Source: Methanobacteriota archaeon (GTDB lineage: Archaea > Halobacteriota > Methanosarcinia > Methanosarcinales > Methanoperedenaceae). From it: a stretch of DNA of 13,954 bases. A model generated the notes under the pieces. That model had not been told where the DNA came from, did no database searches, and was given only the letters and a program-made list of their open reading frames with translations. Shown in pieces: positions 1 to 5,801 of this stretch (position 1 is the first letter of the stretch; each line of letters begins with the position of its first letter). The position numbers and the translations under genes were made by a program. The stretch spans positions 1-13,954 of the forward strand of contig JAHIHJ010000430.1 in NCBI GenBank assembly GCA_018899795.1, read 5' to 3'.

Positions 1-332
1 CCCAGTTCGTCTGCGACGAGGTTTGCCAGGGGTATTCCTGAAAGGGCGACGCCGATCACTACATCCACGTACTGTTCTTCACCAAGGCTGTCAAAGATCA
101 TATCTATCAAAGCGCCAGCAATGAACCTCTGCCGGTTCGAACTTTTGCCGATATTGCTCCAGTCGACATAGATATCCTTTGGAGCCTGCGTGACATCTTT
201 CTTTTTTGAATGCACCAGAAGCCATGTTGCAGTCTCGCGTGAAACGTTCAATTCGTCTGCTATCTGACCTGCGGACAACCCGCCTGCCTGGAGTTCAACA
301 GCTTTATGGATCAATTCATCGATTGTTTTCAT
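1..332 (-). CDS. gfcR: GfcR-type PRTase-like transcriptional regulator, 5' part only (runs off the left edge)
   Basis: Only the first 110 codons are present; the gene continues beyond base 1. Reading from the ATG at 332 gives an N-terminal helix-turn-helix (about residues 17-42, with the run [17 protein letters not shown]). A linker follows, then the start of a type I phosphoribosyltransferase fold (residues about 60-110, ending near [20 protein letters not shown]). This order is that of the archaeal 'orotate phosphoribosyltransferase-like' proteins, of which Haloferax GfcR is the characterised member and acts as a DNA-binding regulator of sugar catabolism rather than as a pyrimidine enzyme. 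The ligand-binding PRTase part is mostly outside the window, so its active-site loop cannot be checked. The start is supported by AGGTGAGG at 336-343 and by a TATA element at 370-377. What it regulates in this organism is unknown; central carbon metabolism is an inference from the haloarchaeal member. Confidence 0.85.
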   Translation of the reverse strand, partial: MKTIDELIHKAVELQAGGLSAGQIADELNVSRETATWLLVHSKKKDVTQAPKDIYVDWSNIGKSSNRQRFIAGALIDMIFDSLGEEQYVDVVIGVALSGIPLANLVADEL

Positions 333-335
333 AAT

Positions 336-343
336 CCTCACCT
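336..343 (-). promoter_or_regulatory. Ribosome binding site of gfcR
   Basis: On the minus strand this reads AGGTGAGG, closely matching the archaeal anti-Shine-Dalgarno partner (GGAGGTGA). It ends three bases before the ATG at 332, so the spacing is rather short. It fixes the start of the gfcR-like gene. Confidence 0.6.
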
Positions 344-369
344 GAAATAATATTACTTCTTTTTCTTTG

Positions 370-377
370 TATATAAC
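370..377 (-). promoter_or_regulatory. Candidate TATA box of gfcR
   Basis: The minus strand reads TTATATAC here. Transcription about 25 bases downstream would begin near 346-349, giving a leader of some 15 bases that just contains the ribosome binding site. A second AT-rich run at about 395-405 is less well placed. Confidence 0.45.
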
Positions 378-418
378 AGGTTGGCTTTTTAGCTTGATAT
401 AATATTCTTACAGGTTTC

Positions 419-937
419 TCATCCTATGTAACCTGTGCTTCCCCTGTCGAATCCCGGAACAATCTCCATTCTCATATCATCAGGCTGCCACGCGGCGCCT
501 GGATAAACAAGATTATTGAAGAAATGCGCCGTGTCCTTCGCTATCCCCGTCGCAAGATGCTCGTCTCCAAATACATCGCTTGTGATCTCGATCACCATCT
601 TCCTGACGCCGTTTTCGTCAAGGTACCCCAGGGTGTGCATGTACTCATGCAGAAGGACGTGGAATATATAGGGTTTGTATATCTCAGGTCTTGTTTCCTT
701 GATCCTTTCAAGCGGGATCTTATTCATTACGATGACATTGCTGCCCACAGGATAAAAGGCTCCGAAGAATCCCTGCGGGTTGTTCCCAAGGTTAGCCAGT
801 CCGAGCATCAGCCCGCCGCGGCTCTTTCTCCTGCTCTCCCATACTGCTGATTTCACGACTTCGAAGATGTCGGCAAGGGTTTTTGCGTTATCGAGGCGGG
901 TGTGAAAGTTAAATCTTGTCTGGATATTTTCTGTTTT
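419..937 (-). CDS. Small HExxHxxGxxD metalloprotease-like protein
   Basis: From the ATG at 937 this is a 172-residue soluble protein with no signal peptide or membrane segment. Residues 97-108 read HEYMHTLGYLDE: a zinc-binding HExxH with catalytic Glu98, followed by G104 and D107 in the metzincin-like spacing HExxHxxGxxD. This suggests a zinc peptidase, but no family was recognised with certainty and the substrate is unknown. The frame stays open upstream to a TTG at 1048 and an in-frame ATG at 1039, adding up to 37 residues. The 937 start is preferred because AGGA sits just upstream of it, a TATA-like element at about 1003-1012 would place transcription near 980, and the extra residues are low-complexity and look untranslated. 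The longer start remains possible: the ATG at 1039 lies 28 bases after the nob1 stop and is preceded by GGAAGTG. It is encoded between nob1 and gfcR on the same strand. Confidence 0.7.
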   Translation of the reverse strand, partial: KTENIQTRFNFHTRLDNAKTLADIFEVVKSAVWESRRKSRGGLMLGLANLGNNPQGFFGAFYPVGSNVIVMNKIPLERIKETRPEIYKPYIFHVLLHEYMHTLGYLDENGVRKMVIEITSDVFGDEHLATGIAKDTAHFFNNLVYPGAAWQPDDMRMEIVPGFDRGSTGYIG

Positions 938-1067
938 CATTTTTCCTGTTTTTACCGTGTCTATGTTATTCGCTATATTACGAACATATTTTGGCGCGGA
1001 TTGATTATATATGTTGTGGTCAAACAGAATGAATCCCATCACTTCCAATCAAAAAAGTGATATCGTT

Positions 1068-1547
1068 TCATCCGCTTTTTCCCGCGCTTTTTCTCCTCTT
1101 CTTCATGGGAGACCCGCACACAGGACACTCATCCCCCTGTGGGAACCTCCTCTTGCACCCGATGCACTGCTTCTCCCAGATGAGCACATCCTTTATCTTT
1201 CTCTGACCCGCAGGCATGACCTTTATCCCTAACTGGAGCGCGGTGTTCTGCACAGCGAAATCATCGGTCACGAGCACAGTTTCTTCACGTTCTGAATATT
1301 CCAGCGCCTTTGCAAGGATATCGATGTCTGTATCTGAAAGCTCCTCGCTGTCCCGCGTGATGCCGGCTTTTGTCTTTACCTTCTTTTTAAAACTCTGAAG
1401 CGGCGGCTCGATCCTCACGTTCATCAATTCCAGGATCGTCCGGGAATTCTCATCGCGCAGTTCTTCAAAAACAGAAGGAACGGTAATGATATTTCCCTCA
1501 ATGCGTTTTCTGATGATAAAAAGGGAAGCGTCTGCGATATGGATCAT
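1068..1547 (-). CDS. nob1: rRNA maturation endonuclease Nob1 (PIN domain plus zinc ribbon)
   Basis: The protein has 159 residues, the usual length for archaeal Nob1. Nob1 makes the cut that matures the 3' end of small-subunit rRNA. The PIN nuclease domain covers about residues 1-115. Its expected acidic metal ligands are visible at Asp6 (in IADAS), Glu28/Glu29, Asp72/Asp74 (in SDTDIDILAKAL) and Asp95/Asp96 (in VTDDFAVQNTA). A compact zinc ribbon follows, with Cys128, Cys131, Cys141 and Cys144, then a basic tail (KKRRKSAGKSG) suited to RNA binding. The ATG at 1547 is preceded by CAGGA at 1556-1560. The zinc ribbon separates it from ordinary VapC-type PIN toxins, and no antitoxin gene is adjacent. 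Confidence 0.92.
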   Translation of the reverse strand: MIHIADASLFIIRKRIEGNIITVPSVFEELRDENSRTILELMNVRIEPPLQSFKKKVKTKAGITRDSEELSDTDIDILAKALEYSEREETVLVTDDFAVQNTALQLGIKVMPAGQRKIKDVLIWEKQCIGCKRRFPQGDECPVCGSPMKKRRKSAGKSG

Positions 1548-1599
1548 ATTTTATTTCCTGACCCATATTGATAAATCAGAGGCATCCCCCTCACAATAA

Positions 1600-1630
1600 A
1601 TCTGCGTTTATCTGCGTTCATCTGCGGTTT
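1600..1630. repeat. Short tandem repeat with TCTGCG core, unit about 10 bases
   Basis: Three successive units begin at 1601, 1611 and 1621: TCTGCGTTTA, TCTGCGTTCA and TCTGCGG, followed by a run of eight or more T. It lies in the 88-base gap between bioY (ends 1636) and nob1 (starts 1547). Similar TCTGCG-periodic stretches occur as dispersed intergenic elements in many prokaryotic genomes; I recall this from general knowledge and have not searched it here. Its role is unknown. Confidence 0.6.
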
Positions 1631-1635
1631 TTTTT

Positions 1636-2274
1636 CTAATTTGAATCGATCTCATTCCCGTATGCAGTTCTCGGCGTAACTGCTGCTGCAATCGCCGCAG
1701 CTATCAGCGCTTTATACACATCAACGCCTATGAATGGAAGCGCGCCAAGCTCAAAAGCCTTCTGCGCATTCACACCCAGCACAAGCGAAAGCTGGACAAC
1801 TCCAAAAAGATAGATCAGTGCGATACCAAGCAGCATGATAGTGAAAAGCCCAATGTAACTGCGCGATCTTACATACCTGTCAGTGAACCAGCCAATAACC
1901 AGCGCCGCTGCAATAAATCCAACGATATAGCCGCCAGTCACCCCGCTCAAGATATATATTCCGCCTGTCATGCCGCTGAACCACGGAAGACCTGCTGCGC
2001 CAATGCCTGCGTATAGACCCTGGCTCAATCCTCCATACCATTTCCCCAGGATCACTCCTGCGAGAAGGACGGCAAACACCTGACCTGTGACCGGTACAGG
2101 TGTGAACGGCAGATAGAACCTGACCTGGGCAAGAAGTCCTGTCAGGCATGCAAAACCAAAAGCCAGCATTACCTTGTTCGCAAACGTGGATTCAAACCGC
2201 CATTTAAAGAAATTAAACTTTACAGACTCGAATTTTCCTATAATATTTTTTATTTCGCTGTTAAATTCTGACAT
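1636..2274 (-). CDS. bioY: Biotin transporter substrate-binding component BioY
   Basis: This 212-residue polytopic membrane protein is the S-component of an energy-coupling-factor (ECF) biotin transporter. The family core is plain at about residues 56-120: LPFTPVPVTGQ (55-65), LLAGVILG, GAAGLPWFSG (92-101) and GGYIVGF. About six hydrophobic segments run from residue 35 to 200. An N-terminal hydrophilic stretch of roughly 33 residues is longer than in typical BioY. The start is taken at the ATG at 2274 because AGGTG lies just upstream and the TATA at 2320-2329 gives a leader of about 25 bases. An upstream in-frame TTG at 2304 has no such support. No BioM/BioN or EcfA/EcfT genes are nearby, so it must use a shared energising module encoded elsewhere or act alone. 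No biotin synthesis gene is in the window. Confidence 0.92.
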   Translation of the reverse strand: MSEFNSEIKNIIGKFESVKFNFFKWRFESTFANKVMLAFGFACLTGLLAQVRFYLPFTPVPVTGQVFAVLLAGVILGKWYGGLSQGLYAGIGAAGLPWFSGMTGGIYILSGVTGGYIVGFIAAALVIGWFTDRYVRSRSYIGLFTIMLLGIALIYLFGVVQLSLVLGVNAQKAFELGALPFIGVDVYKALIAAAIAAAVTPRTAYGNEIDSN

Positions 2275-2319
2275 GGGCACACCTGCCGTAAACCATTTTG
2301 CCAACTAAGGTTTACAAGC

Positions 2320-2329
2320 CATATAAATA
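2320..2329 (-). promoter_or_regulatory. Candidate TATA box of bioY
   Basis: The minus strand reads TATTTATATG. Initiation about 25 bases downstream falls near 2299, leaving a leader of about 25 bases that carries the AGGTG ribosome site before the ATG at 2274. This supports the shorter bioY start. Confidence 0.5.
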
Positions 2330-2359
2330 TTACCGGAGCGGCACCAAGTCTAAAATTCA

Positions 2360-2382
2360 GTGACACTTATGAAATAGTGTCG
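2360..2382. promoter_or_regulatory. Inverted repeat just upstream of the kinase-thrB promoter
   Basis: The arms GTGACACT (2360-2367) and AGTGTCGC (2375-2382) pair over eight positions, one of them a G-T pair, around a 7-base centre. The second arm ends eight bases before the TATA element at 2391. That position, upstream of TATA, suits an activator or repressor site for the plus-strand operon. It is also about 35 bases upstream of the bioY TATA, so it could serve both divergent promoters. Confidence 0.4.
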
Positions 2383-2390
2383 CGGGGTTG

Positions 2391-2400
2391 CATATAAATA
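2391..2400 (+). promoter_or_regulatory. TATA box of the adenosine-kinase/thrB operon
   Basis: The sequence CATATAAATA is a good archaeal TATA element. Initiation near 2418-2422 would put the ribosome site AAGGGAG (2422-2428) at the very start of the message, ahead of the ATG at 2435. Confidence 0.6.
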
Positions 2401-2434
2401 CTTAAAACACAATAATAACTCAAGGGAGAAAACC

Positions 2435-2917
2435 ATGGAACTGATCATAGTGAAAATCGAGGCGCCGAAGGAAACAAACCTTATACTCGGGCAGACGCAT
2501 TTCATCAAAAGCATCGAAGACCTGTACGAAGCTCTCATCACATCCGTCCCTGGCATCAAGTTCGGGCTGGCATTCTGCGAGGCTTCAGGGAAGTGTCTTG
2601 TCAGAAGCGACGGTAATGACGATGAACTCAAGAAAGCTGCACAGGAAAATGCGCTTGCTATCGGGGCAGGTCACTGTTTTTTAATATTCATGAGGAACGC
2701 TTTCCCGATAAATGTGTTGAACACAATAAAGAACGTCCAGGAAGTATGCAGTATTTTTTGCGCCACTGCGAACCCGGTTGAAGTCATCATTGCTAAAACA
2801 GAACTGGGCAGGGGCATACTCGGCGTAATAGACGGTGAGAGCCCGAAAGGAATAGAGACGGCAAAAGATGAAGCTGAAAGGAAAAAATTCCTTCGCACCA
2901 TCGGGTACAAGAAATAA
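2435..2917 (+). CDS. Adenosine-specific kinase (DUF355/PF04008 family)
   Basis: The protein has 160 residues and matches the small, strongly conserved archaeal family named adenosine-specific kinase from structural and binding work on a Pyrobaculum member. Conserved stretches are visible: [17 protein letters not shown] (19-35), [20 protein letters not shown] (37-56), NALAIGAGH (72-80), [10 protein letters not shown] (87-96), [10 protein letters not shown] (109-118) and [10 protein letters not shown] (125-134). It has no P-loop; the family fold differs from ordinary nucleoside kinases, and its physiological role is not settled. The start is clear, with AAGGGAG seven bases before the ATG. The stop codon overlaps the start of homoserine kinase by one base (TAATG at 2915-2919), so the two are translationally coupled in one operon. 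It is full length by family standards. Confidence 0.93.
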   Translation: MELIIVKIEAPKETNLILGQTHFIKSIEDLYEALITSVPGIKFGLAFCEASGKCLVRSDGNDDELKKAAQENALAIGAGHCFLIFMRNAFPINVLNTIKNVQEVCSIFCATANPVEVIIAKTELGRGILGVIDGESPKGIETAKDEAERKKFLRTIGYKK

Positions 2918-3810
2918 TGGGAATTGATCACATAAGGGTCAGGGTCCCTGCGACCTCAGCGAATCTTGGCGCAGGGTTTGATGTATTCGGCATAGCTCTT
3001 GGATCCCCGGCAGATGTTATTGAAGTACAAAAAAGCGGAAAGATCGAGATAGAGGTCAAAGGAGTAGGCAGAGAGCATATACCCACTGACCCGCGAAGGA
3101 ACACAGCCGGGATCGTTGCTTCCATTCTTGAAAAGCCTGTAAAGATCACAATACACAGGTACATACCCCTCTCAAGCGGGATGGGAAGCAGCGCCGCGCC
3201 CGCAGCAGGGGTAGCGGTCGCATTGAACAGGATGTATGACCTCGGGCTATCCCGCGATGAGCTTGTCCGTCTTGCTGCCCAGGGAGAAAAAGCGGCATCC
3301 GGCGTGCAACATGCTGATAATGTGGCGCCTGCTATCTGCGGCGGTTTCGTGATAGCGCATAAAGACAGGGTGATCTCTCTGATGCCTGAGAACATCGGCA
3401 TAGTTGCAGTTCACCCTCAAATTATCGTAAGCACACGAACAGCGCGCGCACTCCTGCCAAAAAAAATGTGGCTTGGAGATGTTTCATTTAATACGGGAAG
3501 TGCAGCTTCTATGGTCGTGGGAATGATGAAAAGCGATATAAGGCTGATAGGAGAGAGCATGGAGAACAGGATGATAGAGCCGGTGCGCTCAAGGCTTATC
3601 AGGGGATATACTCAGGTCAGGAAAAGCGCGCTTGATGCAGGAGCTGCCGGAGTGACCATAAGCGGTTCAGGTCCGACTATGCTTGCTGTATGCAGGATGG
3701 ACGAGAGAGAGAAGGTCGCACAGGCTATGATGCAGGCTTTTGAAAATAATCATGTCAGAAGCGAGGCATTCATCACCACTATAGGCAATGGTGCAGAGAT
3801 CATTGGATGA
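2917..3810 (+). CDS. thrB: Homoserine kinase ThrB (GHMP kinase)
   Basis: This 297-residue GHMP-superfamily kinase phosphorylates L-homoserine with ATP, giving O-phosphohomoserine, the substrate of threonine synthase (ThrC, also in this window). The N-terminal motif VPATSANLGAGFDVFGIAL (10-28) is typical of homoserine kinase. The ATP-binding GHMP signature is PLSSGMGSSAAPAAG (84-98), a form of PxxxGLGSSAA. The C-terminal motif is GVTISGSGPT (245-254). The length is normal and no key motif is missing. The ATG shares one base with the stop of the preceding adenosine-specific kinase, so it is very likely translated by coupling. It ends 18 bases from the convergent regulator gene at 3829. An archaeal mevalonate or shikimate kinase is less likely given the motif wording and the presence of thrC. 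Confidence 0.93.
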   Translation: MGIDHIRVRVPATSANLGAGFDVFGIALGSPADVIEVQKSGKIEIEVKGVGREHIPTDPRRNTAGIVASILEKPVKITIHRYIPLSSGMGSSAAPAAGVAVALNRMYDLGLSRDELVRLAAQGEKAASGVQHADNVAPAICGGFVIAHKDRVISLMPENIGIVAVHPQIIVSTRTARALLPKKMWLGDVSFNTGSAASMVVGMMKSDIRLIGESMENRMIEPVRSRLIRGYTQVRKSALDAGAAGVTISGSGPTMLAVCRMDEREKVAQAMMQAFENNHVRSEAFITTIGNGAEIIG

Positions 3811-3828
3811 ATTACAAGGGCGGCAGTC

Positions 3829-4605
3829 CTATTTGCCAAGATCGATTACCTCATAGCTCAGACCCTGCGCCTCGAGCTTGTTGAGAAGCGAAGGCACCTC
3901 TTCATCCACAGACACCACAAGTGATGAAAGTCCATGGAACGCAGCTTCCACGACCGATTCTTTAGCCCCGAAAAGAATATCGGGTTTGATATTGATCTTC
4001 CGAAGGGCTATCAGCGCCTCAACCCCAACCGCTGCAATATACGGCTTATCCTTCGAATGTTTTTTCAGCGCATGCAGATCAATACTTCTTGATCCGCCCC
4101 GTTCGACCCGCGGCACTTTGCAGATAGTGATCTTGACCTCTGGCAGGTGGATCATCCCTTTAAGGTCAGTCACTCCGACATCTTCACCCTTTTTTATATC
4201 AGAAATAGTAACGCCTGTGACATCGCCGCTGCCTGCATCTGCATACAGCAGACCATTATCCATTGTGAGCGAAACTGTATGACCTTTCCTAAAATCTTCA
4301 TTTGCGATGGCAGTTGCGACAGAAACATGGCTCACAATATCCTCCATCACGTACCTCGCGTACTTTTTAAGCTCAAGCGCCCGTTCGAGCACCCATTCAA
4401 TTCCCTTTTTTGTGACCCTGTAGCGAACGCGTCCGTCGGAAAATAACAGCCCTTCCAGGACGAGCTCTTTTATGTACTCAGAAACAGCCTGCGGGGTGAT
4501 ACCTATCTTATCAGCGATCTCTTTTTGCCTCACGTCAGGCTGGTGTGAGGCGATCTCGACAAGTATCTGGAATTTTGTGCTTTCTTTCTTGCTGCGCAGT
4601 ATCAT
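3829..4605 (-). CDS. Archaeal winged-helix transcriptional regulator with C-terminal sensor-like domain
   Basis: This 258-residue protein begins with a winged helix-turn-helix. Residues 10-34 hold the first helices, QAVSEYIKELVLEGLL (39-54) is the recognition helix with what follows, and RVRYRVTKKGIEWV (59-72) is the wing. A basic helix (residues 74-90) connects to a 165-residue domain with alternating strands and helices, including TDLKGMIHLPEVKITICKVP and a C-terminal Rossmann-like part (from about 190, KPYIAAVGVEALIALRK onward). The domain order resembles the archaeal regulator group COG1497, assigned from memory. Its ligand and targets are unknown. It converges on thrB and follows a second regulator gene by 33 bases. 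A perfect 10-bp inverted repeat covers its start codon, consistent with self-regulation at DNA or RNA level. No clear ribosome site sits at normal spacing; AAGGGG lies 11 bases upstream, inside the repeat. Confidence 0.8.
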   Translation of the reverse strand: MILRSKKESTKFQILVEIASHQPDVRQKEIADKIGITPQAVSEYIKELVLEGLLFSDGRVRYRVTKKGIEWVLERALELKKYARYVMEDIVSHVSVATAIANEDFRKGHTVSLTMDNGLLYADAGSGDVTGVTISDIKKGEDVGVTDLKGMIHLPEVKITICKVPRVERGGSRSIDLHALKKHSKDKPYIAAVGVEALIALRKINIKPDILFGAKESVVEAAFHGLSSLVVSVDEEVPSLLNKLEAQGLSYEVIDLGK

Positions 4606-4634
4606 AAAGGGTTACGCCCCTTTATGACGTAAAG
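4602..4634. promoter_or_regulatory. Inverted-repeat array over the start codon of the regulator gene
   Basis: TCATAAAGGG (4602-4611) and CCCTTTATGA (4618-4627) are perfect inverse complements around the 6-base centre TTACGC. The ATG of the minus-strand regulator (4603-4605) is inside the first arm. A further half-site, CTTTACG on the minus strand (4634-4628), forms a second, smaller inverted repeat, CTTTA/TAAAG, that shares bases with the large one. As DNA this is a candidate autoregulatory operator. As RNA the large hairpin would hide the start codon, and the small hairpin would exclude the large one. Confidence 0.55.
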
Positions 4635-4638
4635 TTTT

Positions 4639-5148
4639 TCATTCGGCTTCTCCGGCAAGCTCTATCCTCTGCCCCTTCACAGCAAGGATCGAACTCCTTC
4701 GCGCCACGCCGCGGATGAACATGATGCTTTTGTCCACGACTCGCTGGAGACCGTTCATTGACTGGTTGCCGTCGACCACTTCTTTCTCGATCATATCAAC
4801 ATAGGTTTTTATCTCGCTGTCGCTCTTGAAAGTGATCATTATCAGGTCGCTTATATCCTCGACAGAACACTGGAAATTAAGATGCACTCTTGAATAAGAA
4901 GAATGGTACTCTTTCTCAGGCTTTTTGCCAGCCTCAGGCATTCGCCATTTGCTTTCCACCAGACCGCTTTTTTTCAGCAGGTCAAGGCTTTCAGTTGCTG
5001 CAAATCCAACCTCTATCTCTATTTCTTCATCGGTTTTCCAGTCTTTCTGCAAACTATCAAAAACTTTTTTATGGCTATCCGACCCGAACGCGCGCAGTAG
5101 GGGAACTAGATCGGAAGGCTCATTAACAATACGCGTTCTTTTGCCCAT
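4639..5148 (-). CDS. Archaeal ArsR-like winged-helix protein
   Basis: From the ATG at 5148 this is a 169-residue soluble protein. Residues 11-66 form a winged-helix-like region: DLVPLLRAFGSDSHKKVFDSL (13-33), DWKTDEEIEIEVG (36-48), then ESLDLLKKSGLVESKW (53-68), the helix leading into the wing. The segment EKEYHSSYSRVHLNFQC (78-94) is the wing and following strand. The C-terminal half is helical, with strand-forming ends (RRSSILAVKGQRIEL). It resembles a regulator family common in methanogenic and related archaea and usually labelled ArsR; no metal-binding cysteine set is seen, so metal sensing is not implied. A GTG at 5160 is in frame, but GAGTGAT lies seven bases before the ATG at 5148, which is preferred. 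It precedes the next regulator gene by 33 bases and may be co-transcribed with it. Targets are unknown. Confidence 0.75.
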   Translation of the reverse strand: MGKRTRIVNEPSDLVPLLRAFGSDSHKKVFDSLQKDWKTDEEIEIEVGFAATESLDLLKKSGLVESKWRMPEAGKKPEKEYHSSYSRVHLNFQCSVEDISDLIMITFKSDSEIKTYVDMIEKEVVDGNQSMNGLQRVVDKSIMFIRGVARRSSILAVKGQRIELAGEAE

Positions 5149-5210
5149 GGAAGATATCACTCACATTTAATAATCTGAACTTTCTAAATTAAGCACGATT
5201 TATTGATTTA

Positions 5211-5221
5211 CTATATATATG
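5211..5221 (-). promoter_or_regulatory. Candidate TATA box of the ArsR-like gene
   Basis: The minus strand reads CATATATATAG. Initiation near 5190 would give a leader of about 40 bases before the ATG at 5148. The rest of the 152-base gap between 5149 and 5300 is AT-rich and holds no gene or clear structure that I can support. Confidence 0.45.
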
Positions 5222-5300
5222 TCATTATGAGAGGATAAACGTTTTGAAAGGTACCCACACCAATAAAATTATACCAATATATAAAGTTAAATAGTAATAC

Positions 5301-5801
5301 TCATATAAATATTTTTATACCCATGTACGCGAGCGTTGTTACCACTGCTCCGGCGATGATGACCCCTGCCAGTATTGCAAGAAAAGCGTTCTTGAACTTG
5401 AACCCGAAGACAAAAGCTGCGGCGCAACCAGTCCATGCGCCCGTTACAGGCAGTGGTATGCCCACAAATATCGCAAGCCCGATAGAGCCGTATTTTTCGA
5501 AATTGTCATTGTGTTTGCGCTGTGTTCGTTCGAAAAGCCACGTGAAGAAAATATCCCCGATCCTCCACCGCCTGAGATAGTTCGATACAGGTTCGAGGAA
5601 CAGCAGTAAAGGTATGACAGGTATCATATTACCGATGACCGAGAGGTAGAAAGCGGTGAACGGGTCAAGTTCAAAAGCGTATATCGCTATCGGGATAGAA
5701 ACACGGAGTTCTGCCAGGGGCAACATTGCGATAAGCACTACGATAAGTTCCCTGTTAGGGATAAAACTAAAAATATCGAGCAGGACTGATTCAATCGTCA
5801 T
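5301..5801 (-). CDS. Small multidrug-export family membrane protein (COG2426/PF06695)
   Basis: This is a 166-residue integral membrane protein of the normal size for the family. Hydrophobic segments lie at about 17-42, 49-71, 107-133 and 138-163. The family-typical AELRVSIPIAIYAF (30-43) in the first segment and GIPLPVTGAWTG (114-125) in the third are present. A basic cytoplasm-like loop (RRWRIGD to ERTQRKHNDNFEKYG, 78-105) joins the two halves. The family name rests on weak historical evidence for drug export, and the true substrate is unknown. The ATG overlaps the rfcS stop codon (ATGA at 5798-5801), so it is translated by coupling after the clamp-loader gene and has no promoter of its own in view. 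Confidence 0.85.
   Translation of the reverse strand: MTIESVLLDIFSFIPNRELIVVLIAMLPLAELRVSIPIAIYAFELDPFTAFYLSVIGNMIPVIPLLLFLEPVSNYLRRWRIGDIFFTWLFERTQRKHNDNFEKYGSIGLAIFVGIPLPVTGAWTGCAAAFVFGFKFKNAFLAILAGVIIAGAVVTTLAYMGIKIFI

Noticed and set aside
376..416. Two copies of CAGGTT between gfcR and the metalloprotease-like gene
   Set aside because: Six bases repeated once in 40 bases is weak, and no symmetry or further copies support an operator.
524..850. Plus-strand open frame of 108 codons
   Set aside because: It lies opposite the HExxH protein gene; the peptide has no recognisable family, and the minus-strand reading has a clear motif.
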